A stretch of DNA of 64,000 nt from an uncultured Gammaproteobacteria bacterium (GTDB lineage Bacteria > Pseudomonadota > Gammaproteobacteria > Eutrophobiales > Eutrophobiaceae), in NCBI GenBank assembly GCA_943788815.1, contig CALSRS010000002.1:509766-573765 (forward strand). The letters run 5' to 3'. The notes beneath the pieces are model-generated. The model was given only the letters and a program-made list of their open reading frames with translations. It was not told where the DNA came from and made no database searches. Position numbers and translations under genes: made by a program. This document shows positions 57,571 through 64,000 of this stretch, piece by piece (position 1 is the first letter of the stretch; each line of letters begins with the position of its first letter).

Positions 57571-58227
57571 TTAAATAATGTTTTTGTCTTTCCATTCACA
57601 ATACTCATATATCAAGCATGATGTGCAATTAGGCTTCCTGGCCATGCAAACATACCTTCCATGTAATATCAGCCAATGATGGGCATCTTTTTTAAATTCA
57701 TCTGGGATAAATTTTATTAATTTTTTTTCCACTTCAAGCACTGTTTTACCTGGAGCAATACCTGTCCTGTTAGATACCCGGAATATGTGAGTATCTACAG
57801 CGATCGTAGGCAAACCAAAAGCGGTATTTAAAATGACATTTGCCGTTTTTCTACCAACACCTGGCAATGCTTCCAGGGAGGCACGGTCACACGGTACCTG
57901 ACTATCATGATCTTGTTTTAATATCCGGCATGTCTCAATAATATTTTTTGCCTTGGTATTAAACAATCCTATCGTCTTGATATATTTTTTCAGTTTGTTG
58001 ACCCCAAGTTTCAGAATAGCTTCGGGCGTATTCGCAACCTTGAACAATTGCACTGTGGCCTTGTTTACACTGACATCGGTAGCCTGCGCAGACAAAATAA
58101 CTGAAATTAGCAATTCAAATTCAGAGTTATATACCAGCTCAGTAGTGGGTTTAGGATTTTGTTTTTTCAGGCGTTCAAAAATTTGATGTCGTTTGTTTTT
58201 ATTCAATGTAATCGTCTTAGTTTCCAA
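57571..58227 (-). CDS. nth: Endonuclease III
   Basis: DNA glycosylase/AP lyase for oxidised pyrimidines. 218 residues. Helix-hairpin-helix LPGVGRKTAN with catalytic Lys127, then catalytic Asp145 in AVDTHIFRVSNR. Four cysteines at 194, 201, 204 and 210 (C-x6-C-x2-C-x5-C) bind the [4Fe-4S] cluster. It overlaps the RnfE-like gene by 11 bases. The rnf-nth link is the same as in E. coli, though here only an RnfE-like gene remains. Confidence 0.96.
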   Translation of the reverse strand: METKTITLNKNKRHQIFERLKKQNPKPTTELVYNSEFELLISVILSAQATDVSVNKATVQLFKVANTPEAILKLGVNKLKKYIKTIGLFNTKAKNIIETCRILKQDHDSQVPCDRASLEALPGVGRKTANVILNTAFGLPTIAVDTHIFRVSNRTGIAPGKTVLEVEKKLIKFIPDEFKKDAHHWLILHGRYVCMARKPNCTSCLIYEYCEWKDKNII

Positions 58228-58873
58228 CTGGCGGAGGGTTTTGTTTTTTTGTAAGAAAACATTTGTTCATATATTTTATTAATGAAAGGATGCAGCCGGT
58301 TATGATAAAGGCACCAGATGCTGTATTAAAAATAGACATCCTAAAGATATCAGGCATTAATTTTATCCCGCTAGCTGAGTTTGAATTAATCTCTTCTATT
58401 TCAAGAAACACTCCACCTTGTGATAGCAATTCACTTACCCCCCCTACTAGAAGACATATAAACATAATGAGTATCGATACATGAAGTGCTGACCTGAAAA
58501 TATTTTGTAGCTTGTTCTTCAATGCCTCAGTTTCCAGGTAGAATAAAATCAAACTATTCATCGCAATCAAGGGTAAATAGATATCAGCTGATACACTCAA
58601 ATTATAAAATAAGGCCTGACTAGATAGACTAAGCACTGTCACACAGGTGGTGCTCAATATGAGGATATATATTAATCTTGTAAAAGTGGGAATCAATGAT
58701 CTTGTACTTGAGATTACGACTGCGGTAATCATTAAGGTAATAACAAATACTGCACCAATAAATGCCCCTGTCAGTAAAGACTTGGATATTACGACTAACG
58801 GAGCCACACCCAGAGCACTGAGATACACAGGGTTATTACCTATTCCCATGTAGAATGTAGACTCTTTATTCAT
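58217..58873 (-). CDS. Divergent RnfE/NqrD-like membrane protein lacking cluster cysteines
   Basis: 218 residues, six hydrophobic helices. The N-terminus GIGNNPVYLSALGVAPLVVI corresponds to the RnfE signature NNPVLVQLLGLCPLLA, and IYLPLIAMNSLILFYLETEA to IPLIVVNCIILGRAEAFA. In both places the cysteine that coordinates the intramembrane iron-sulfur cluster is replaced: Ala24 and Ser107. No rnfA, B, C, D or G gene is adjacent. It overlaps nth, so the locus probably descends from an rnf-nth operon. It may be a relic or have a new role. Confidence 0.7.
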   Translation of the reverse strand: MNKESTFYMGIGNNPVYLSALGVAPLVVISKSLLTGAFIGAVFVITLMITAVVISSTRSLIPTFTRLIYILILSTTCVTVLSLSSQALFYNLSVSADIYLPLIAMNSLILFYLETEALKNKLQNIFRSALHVSILIMFICLLVGGVSELLSQGGVFLEIEEINSNSASGIKLMPDIFRMSIFNTASGAFIITGCILSLIKYMNKCFLTKKQNPPPVGN

Positions 58874-58993
58874 AAACTTTTCTGAAGCAATACATAACTA
58901 AATTTAATCATAACTTAGAGATAAATATTCTATGCGAGTTATTGTAATAGTTCGATAGTAATTACTTACCGCTGTAACGGAAGAAAATCTAAA

Positions 58994-60358
58994 TCACTCG
59001 GATTCTCGTAAGGCATTCAACAATAAATTATGAATACCACCAAACCCACCGTTACTCATAATGACAACATGATCCCCGGGTGTTAATGCTGGAACGATTT
59101 CATCAACAATATTTTGAACCGAATCAAATTGATTATACTGGCCTGAAAAATGCGTAAATGTCTTTCCAAGGTCCCAACTTAGACCAGGTGGTTTATAAGC
59201 AAAAACGACGTCCGCGTCTGAAAATGCCTGCCCTAATGTTGCCTTGTGTATTCCCATCTTCATAGTATTAGATCTTGGCTCAAACACGGCAAAGATTCGC
59301 TTTTCTCCCACATGTGCCCGCAATGCACCAAGTGTAGTCTGAATAGCAGTGGGATGATGGGCAAAGTCATCATAAATTGTGATATCTCTTATTTGCCCAA
59401 TCTTCTCAAGTCGCCTTTTAACACTTTTATAAGTTTCCAGCGCCCTGACAATATCGGGGGAATCAACACCTAATAATTCTGCAACAGCGGTAACCGCCAA
59501 TGCATTGGATGCGTTATGTTCACCCAACTGATCCCAGGTGACACTCTCCAATCTCTTGTCACAATTTCGTAGTTCAAATGTGGAAAAATCTGACTTTATA
59601 GACTGATATTGCCATTTTGCTGACTTTCCGCAGAAGCGGATGACACGACTCCAACAACCGGCAGAAAGCATGGTCGTAATATTTTCATCATCCCCTCTGC
59701 ATATTATAGTGCCTTTTTCGGGGATGATAGAAACTAATCGACGAAATTCACGAATTATATCGTCTATATCGCCGAATATATCAGCGTGGTCAAATTCAAT
59801 ATTATTGATCACCAATATTTCTGGTCGGTAATGGATAAATTTTGAGCGCTTATCAAAGAATGCTGTGTCATATTCGTCTGCTTCAATTATAAAATAGTCA
59901 GACTCCCCGAGCCTGGCAGAGGTCCCAAAATTTTCAGCCACACCACCAATTAAAAAACCTGGAGACAGGCCTGCTTGCTCCAATACCCATGCCGCCATGC
60001 TAGTCGTAGTCGTCTTTCCGTGTGTCCCTGAAAAAGCAATCACTCGCCTTTGATGAAGGACATTTTCTGCCAGCCATTGAGGCCCCGAGATATAAGGAAT
60101 TTTCTCGTTTAGAACAAATTCAACGGCAGCATTTCCTCTGGAAAGAGTATTTCCCACGATAATAAGATCGAATTCATCATCCAGATGGGTGGTGTCCTCA
60201 TAACCTTCATGGATAGAAATATTATGGCTATTCAGAAAATCACTCATCGGTGGATAAACATTGGCGTCTGTACCTGATACATCATGACCAAGTTGCCTTG
60301 CGAGTATCGCTACACCTCCCATAAACGTACCGCATATGCCCAGTATATGAATTTTCAT
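58994..60358 (-). CDS. mpl: UDP-N-acetylmuramate:L-alanyl-gamma-D-glutamyl-meso-diaminopimelate ligase
   Basis: Reuses murein tripeptide by joining it to UDP-MurNAc. From the ATG at 60356-60358 (MKIHILGICGTFMGGVAIL) it has 454 residues (E. coli 457); an upstream in-frame start at 60418 would overlap the next gene. Mur-ligase motifs: SGTHGKTTTTSMAAW near residue 108, EADEYDTAFFDKRSKF near 175, NNIEFDHADIFGD, and YDDFAHHPTAIQTTL. An upstream membrane-protein gene ends 5 bases away. Confidence 0.95.
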   Translation of the reverse strand: MKIHILGICGTFMGGVAILARQLGHDVSGTDANVYPPMSDFLNSHNISIHEGYEDTTHLDDEFDLIIVGNTLSRGNAAVEFVLNEKIPYISGPQWLAENVLHQRRVIAFSGTHGKTTTTSMAAWVLEQAGLSPGFLIGGVAENFGTSARLGESDYFIIEADEYDTAFFDKRSKFIHYRPEILVINNIEFDHADIFGDIDDIIREFRRLVSIIPEKGTIICRGDDENITTMLSAGCWSRVIRFCGKSAKWQYQSIKSDFSTFELRNCDKRLESVTWDQLGEHNASNALAVTAVAELLGVDSPDIVRALETYKSVKRRLEKIGQIRDITIYDDFAHHPTAIQTTLGALRAHVGEKRIFAVFEPRSNTMKMGIHKATLGQAFSDADVVFAYKPPGLSWDLGKTFTHFSGQYNQFDSVQNIVDEIVPALTPGDHVVIMSNGGFGGIHNLLLNALRESE

Positions 60359-60363
60359 TGGCT

Positions 60364-60915
60364 TCAGGATAAGGGAAAAAGTTGTTGTAAAGTCATCATA
60401 ATTATTGCGATATAACAAAGCGTAGCTGTTGTCGCTAGCAAGTATGAGGAAGAAAGTGCATTTTTAAGAATATGACTCATAACTGCTATATTCCAAAACC
60501 ATATAAGCATGATTAGGCTTAATATCAGACCCTGTGGTGATGGACCGATTGAACCATAAAACCGAAGATAATAAAGTGGTATAACAATTAAACTGAAAAT
60601 AATTCCTGTACCAGCTAATGCGCTACATACCTGCAGCCAGCGTTGGGGGACGCTCCTTAGATATAAAAAAAGATAGGTTATTGTAAGTAATATAATTGTT
60701 TCAGTGAAGCCAGATGCAACAGCATTTATGATTGTCTGTGATGGGTATGCCATTACCGCACTCATTAGCGTGTAAAAAACGACAGATATCCATAGCAAAG
60801 AGGATGCGGCTGGCAGGTCTTGAGGTCGCTTACGAAACAGGCATATTTCAAAATACTCGCGGACTATGGGTGTCAGGTATTTTGATAATGGTGATTGCAG
60901 TTTATATCTCCACAA
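60364..60915 (-). CDS. Five-helix membrane protein (Yip1-like), unknown
   Basis: 183 residues starting with TTG at 60913-60915. Hydrophobic segments at about 42-60, 68-86, 96-120, 128-146 and 160-178; a short polar N-terminus (LTPIVREYFEICLFRKRPQD) is typical of Yip1-type proteins. It ends 5 bases before the mpl ATG and is probably co-transcribed. No catalytic motif. A short GTG or later start cannot be ruled out. Confidence 0.7.
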   Translation of the reverse strand: MWRYKLQSPLSKYLTPIVREYFEICLFRKRPQDLPAASSLLWISVVFYTLMSAVMAYPSQTIINAVASGFTETIILLTITYLFLYLRSVPQRWLQVCSALAGTGIIFSLIVIPLYYLRFYGSIGPSPQGLILSLIMLIWFWNIAVMSHILKNALSSSYLLATTATLCYIAIIMMTLQQLFPLS

Positions 60916-61031
60916 AAAACTTAAAAGTAGGTAGTCATTTTTAAAAACTAAAATATATGTTACCCAATCCTACACGTTTCTAATTCACAGTAGCAGAGTG
61001 TTAAATGTAATTGAATATCATGAGTTTGAGA

Positions 61032-61547
61032 TTAAGAGATATGAATACCATTTTTTATTAATACACTTTCAAACTCACTCAGCGCCTGCTTATATACCTT
61101 TCTTTTGAATGAGATTACTTCTGAAACAGGATCCCAGTAATTTATCCATCGCCAATGGTCAAATTCCGGTGTGTCACATGCGTCCAACTGGACTTCATTT
61201 TCAGAACCTATAAATTTTAGCAAATACCATCTTTGCTTTTGTCCCCTGCATAAGGGTTTTGAATGTTTTCGAATATACCTTTGTGGTAGCCGATATCGTA
61301 ACCATTTACGTGTACAAGCAATAATTTCAACATGTTTGGGTAATAAGCCGATTTCCTCTCTCAACTCGCGATACATGGCAACCTCAGAATGCTCCTTTGG
61401 CATAACACCTCCCTGTGGAAACTGCCACGCATCCATTCCTATACGTTTTGCCCAAAACAACTTTCCAGTCTCATTGGTCAAAATAATCCCGACATTGGCC
61501 CTAAAGCCATCAGCATCGATATTTGAATTGGAAAAATCTGTTTTCAT
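61032..61547 (-). CDS. rppH: RNA pyrophosphohydrolase RppH (Nudix)
   Basis: Removes 5' pyrophosphate from mRNA to start decay. From the ATG at 61545-61547 it has 171 residues. The Nudix box at 46-70 is complete (G-x5-E-x7-REUx[14 protein letters not shown]), preceded by [27 protein letters not shown] and [11 protein letters not shown] match E. coli RppH. A TTG start at 61568 would add 7 residues. It lies 30 bases after mdh; in E. coli rppH is elsewhere. Confidence 0.93.
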   Translation of the reverse strand: MKTDFSNSNIDADGFRANVGIILTNETGKLFWAKRIGMDAWQFPQGGVMPKEHSEVAMYRELREEIGLLPKHVEIIACTRKWLRYRLPQRYIRKHSKPLCRGQKQRWYLLKFIGSENEVQLDACDTPEFDHWRWINYWDPVSEVISFKRKVYKQALSEFESVLIKNGIHIS

Positions 61548-61577
61548 CGCCTGGAAATTTAGCTCCAAGGAGCTTTA

Positions 61578-62558
61578 TCAACTTAATAAATGTGCAATTG
61601 CATCCCTTTCTTCTTCCAGCTCTTTTTTAGTTGCATCAATTTTACCCTGGCTAAATTCATTGATCTCCAAACCCTGGACTATGCTGTATTCCCCTCCACT
61701 ACATACCACAGGATAGGAAAATATCAGGCCTTGAGGTATACCGTAAGAACCATCACTTGGAACTGCCATACTGACCCAGTTATCACTTGCGGAGCCATTT
61801 ACCCAGTCACGCATATGTTCAAGGGCTGCATTAGCAGCCGATGCTGCGCTGGACGCGCCTCTGGCATCAATTATTGCCGCGCCACGTTTAGCTACAGTCG
61901 GTATATATTCATTTTCGTACCAATCACTATCCACCATTTCGATAGCAGGTTTACCTCCAACAGTCGCATGATGAATATCCGGAAATTGTGTGGTCGAATG
62001 GTTGCCCCAAATACATAGTTTCCTGATATCGTCGACCGAAACACCTGTCTTGCTTGCCAATTGTGCCAATGCTCGATTATGGTCCAGTCTCATCATCGCA
62101 GTAATGTTAGCCGGATTTATATCCGGTGCATTTTTCATGGTAATTAATGCATTGGTGTTTGCAGGATTACCAACCACAATAACTTTAACATCCCGCTTAG
62201 CATTATCATTCAAGGCCTTACCCTGACCACTAAATATTGCAGCGTTTGCCTCTAACAGGTCATTGCGTTCCATTCCAGGTCCCCGGGGTTTTGCCCCGAC
62301 CATGTATACATAATCTGCATCTTTAAATGCTGTATTAGCATCGTCACTGGTTTCAACTCCAGCTAGCGTTGAAAATGCGCAATCATCGAGTTCCATCACC
62401 AAGCCTTCCAGAGCTTTCATTGCTGGCGTGACTTCCAATAACTGTAAAATGACTGGCTGATCTTTACCGAGCATTTCTCCTGCAGCGATTCGAAACAATA
62501 ATGCATACCCTATTTGTCCAGCAGCGCCTGTAACTGCAATTCTTACCGGTGATTTCAT
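61578..62558 (-). CDS. mdh: Malate dehydrogenase
   Basis: Oxidises malate to oxaloacetate with NAD+ in the TCA cycle. 326 residues, of the LDH/MDH-type group seen in beta- and gammaproteobacteria such as Burkholderia rather than the E. coli type. NAD motif [17 protein letters not shown], substrate arginines in [16 protein letters not shown], catalytic His in [13 protein letters not shown]. The gene lies 31 bases after gltA on the same strand, giving a gltA-mdh TCA pair. Confidence 0.95.
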   Translation of the reverse strand: MKSPVRIAVTGAAGQIGYALLFRIAAGEMLGKDQPVILQLLEVTPAMKALEGLVMELDDCAFSTLAGVETSDDANTAFKDADYVYMVGAKPRGPGMERNDLLEANAAIFSGQGKALNDNAKRDVKVIVVGNPANTNALITMKNAPDINPANITAMMRLDHNRALAQLASKTGVSVDDIRKLCIWGNHSTTQFPDIHHATVGGKPAIEMVDSDWYENEYIPTVAKRGAAIIDARGASSAASAANAALEHMRDWVNGSASDNWVSMAVPSDGSYGIPQGLIFSYPVVCSGGEYSIVQGLEINEFSQGKIDATKKELEEERDAIAHLLS

Positions 62559-62589
62559 ACTTCTATTATCTCCTTAAATATAATATTTA

Positions 62590-63879
62590 TTATCTGTCTT
62601 TGATTTGGACGTAATCCCGCTTTTCCTGGCCTGTGTAGAGCTGTCTGGGACGACCAATACGAAAATCAGGATCTTCCATCAATTCCATCCATTGAGCAAT
62701 CCATCCCGCACTTCTAGCCATAGCAAACATCACCGTAAACATTTCTGTTGGGATTCTTAAAGCCTGGTATATCAAGCCAGAATAAAAATCCACATTTGGG
62801 TAAAGTTTCCTTTCGATAAAATACTCATCATTTAAAGCAATTTTTTCCAGCTCCATTGCAATCTCAAACATGGGTTGGTTTAAATTCATTTCATCCATCA
62901 GGTCGTACACTGCCTGTTGAATTATTCTTGCCCGAGGATCGTAATTTTTGTAAACCCTGTGACCAAACCCCATTAGCCTGAATGGATCGTCCTTATCTTT
63001 TGCACGCGCTATATATTTTGGAATATTTTCAGGTCGTTCTATCTCAGTTAACATATTAATAACTGCTTCATTTGCGCCACCATGGGCCTTTCCCCACAAG
63101 GTACAAATACCTGCCGCTACACAAGCAAAAGGATTGGCCTCTGCACTGGCTGCCAATCTGACTGTAGATGTACTTGCATTTTGCTCATGGTCTGCATGCA
63201 GGATAAACAGCAGATCCAAAGCCCTTAAGGCAACCGGGCTAGGTTTATATTCTTCGGATGGCCAGGAAAACATCATGTACATGAAATTTTCAACATAATC
63301 TCGGGAATTGTCGGGATAGACAAAAGGTAATCCTGAGGCATGCCGATAACATTTTGCCGCTACATTGGGTATTTTTCCAATAACCCGCTTTGCCGTCATC
63401 AATCTGTGTTCCGGGTTTCGAATATCCGTTGCATCATGGTAGTAAGAGGCAATTGCTGCAAAAACCCCTGACATAATTGACATTGGGTGGGCATCATAAC
63501 GATATCCATTATAAAATCGCGATAAGTGTTCATGAGTCATGCTGTGCATTTTCAGATCATGCTCAAAATCTGCCATTTGATTCTGATCGGGCAACTCACC
63601 ATTGAGTAGTAGATAACAAAGTTCAGTATATGTGCTTTTTTCGGCTAATTGCTCTATGGGATAACCGCGATGGAGCAATATTCCTTCATCGCCGTCCAGG
63701 TAGGTGATCGCGCTTTTACAACTGGCAGTAGTACCAAAACCTGGATCCAGAGTAAATACGCCTAATTCTTTGTATAAACGACTAGTATCTATAACCGGCG
63801 CACCATACTTTCCAGTCAAAACCGGGCATTCTATTTGCTTTCCGGTCCGGTTATCTATAATTGTCACTGAATCTGACAT
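62590..63879 (-). CDS. gltA: Citrate synthase, type II
   Basis: Condenses oxaloacetate and acetyl-CoA. 429 residues, the NADH-regulated hexameric type, as judged from the N-terminal domain (KIECPVLTGKYGAPVID). Motifs: catalytic His in FGHRVYKNYDPRA, substrate loop ILHADHEQNASTSTVR, and IYQALRIPTEMFTVMFA. GGGAGG precedes the ATG by 6 bases. mdh is immediately downstream, supplying its oxaloacetate. Confidence 0.97.
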   Translation of the reverse strand: MSDSVTIIDNRTGKQIECPVLTGKYGAPVIDTSRLYKELGVFTLDPGFGTTASCKSAITYLDGDEGILLHRGYPIEQLAEKSTYTELCYLLLNGELPDQNQMADFEHDLKMHSMTHEHLSRFYNGYRYDAHPMSIMSGVFAAIASYYHDATDIRNPEHRLMTAKRVIGKIPNVAAKCYRHASGLPFVYPDNSRDYVENFMYMMFSWPSEEYKPSPVALRALDLLFILHADHEQNASTSTVRLAASAEANPFACVAAGICTLWGKAHGGANEAVINMLTEIERPENIPKYIARAKDKDDPFRLMGFGHRVYKNYDPRARIIQQAVYDLMDEMNLNQPMFEIAMELEKIALNDEYFIERKLYPNVDFYSGLIYQALRIPTEMFTVMFAMARSAGWIAQWMELMEDPDFRIGRPRQLYTGQEKRDYVQIKDR

Positions 63880-63924
63880 TACAACGCCTCCCTCGGCTTA
63901 AATATTTATAATTTTTATTTTGTG

Positions 63925-63954
63925 ATAATACCGCCCACACCGATTTGGCCGCAA
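63925..63954 (-). promoter_or_regulatory. Possible promoter of gltA
   Basis: On the minus strand TTGCGG (63949-63954), an 18-base spacer, and TATTAT (63925-63930), 45 bases before the gltA ATG. Plausible, not close to consensus at -35. Confidence 0.3.
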
Positions 63955-64000
63955 CTGGGCAGACCATTTTTGAGGGCATATTATGCCTGCTTTTTTTTGG

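Noticed and set aside
61561..61574. AGCTCC-AA-GGAGCT palindrome before rppH as an operator
   Set aside because: Arms of six bases with a two-base gap cannot be told from chance or from the ribosome binding region.
63971..63998. Hairpin GGCAT-ATT-ATGCC with a T-run at the right edge as a terminator
   Set aside because: The stem is only five base pairs and lies upstream of gltA with no plus-strand gene before it; the gene it would serve cannot be seen.
1..64000. Insertion sequences, prophage, tRNA or rRNA genes
   Set aside because: None of the proteins resemble transposases or phage proteins and I found no cloverleaf or rRNA-like sequence.

Overview
The window looks like an ordinary chromosome segment of a gammaproteobacterium with moderately low GC. 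It carries prfB-lysS next to recJ, prmB-aroC, mutS followed by a 7Fe ferredoxin, alaC-hom-thrC, mpl, rppH, nth, htpG and a type II citrate synthase, plus DUF1841 and DUF4124 proteins common in Gamma- and Betaproteobacteria. I cannot place it to order. I saw no tRNA, rRNA, CRISPR array, transposase or phage gene. lysS is cut by the left edge; gltA is complete near the right edge.

Layout. 1-9.5 kb (minus strand): lysS (partial), prfB with its programmed +1 frameshift, recJ, a COG4255-like protein, thrC, hom and alaC. Several gaps hold a dispersed palindromic repeat. 9.6-14.6 kb (plus): Nit-type amidase, tldD, YaiI-like protein, TM2 protein, and a CDGSH/glutamate-synthase-like FMN fusion. 14.7-22 kb: a DUF5666 lipoprotein (minus), then lepB, several small membrane proteins, an MBL-like protein, a TauE-type exporter, a DUF3012 mini-lipoprotein and a PAP2-like protein (plus). 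22-30 kb (minus): four tandem exported amidohydrolase-3 paralogues, all lacking the metal-binding HxH. 30-36.5 kb (plus): egtBD (ergothioneine), madL-madM-matB (malonate uptake and activation), a methyltransferase and a membrane protein. 36.5-42.3 kb (minus): aroC, prmB, a GAF/HD-GYP protein and htpG with a heat-shock-type promoter. 42.5-48.4 kb (plus): TPR lipoprotein, mutS, fdxA, DUF4124 protein, PP2C phosphatase and FHA protein, closed by a strong two-way terminator. 48.5-51 kb (minus): a partner-switching set (STAS, HATPase, GAF-SpoIIE phosphatase) with a DUF1841 gene. 51.1-57.5 kb (minus): a FecR protein with two barrel-like repeats, a TPR plus outer-membrane-barrel gene broken by an in-frame TAG, and a CHASE2 adenylate cyclase broken by a one-base frameshift. 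57.6-64 kb (minus): nth, a degenerate orphan RnfE-like protein, mpl, a membrane protein, rppH, mdh and gltA.

The most unusual parts are the HxH-less amidohydrolase array, whose copies look mosaic; the FecR/barrel/CHASE2-cyclase block, which could be a surface-sensing and secretion unit now decaying or hit by sequencing error; and the RnfE-like orphan that has lost both cluster-binding cysteines. The signalling proteins (HD-GYP, PP2C, FHA, STAS, SpoIIE, cyclase) are clustered between 38 and 57 kb. All functional assignments come from reading motifs and neighbourhood by eye; no database search was run.
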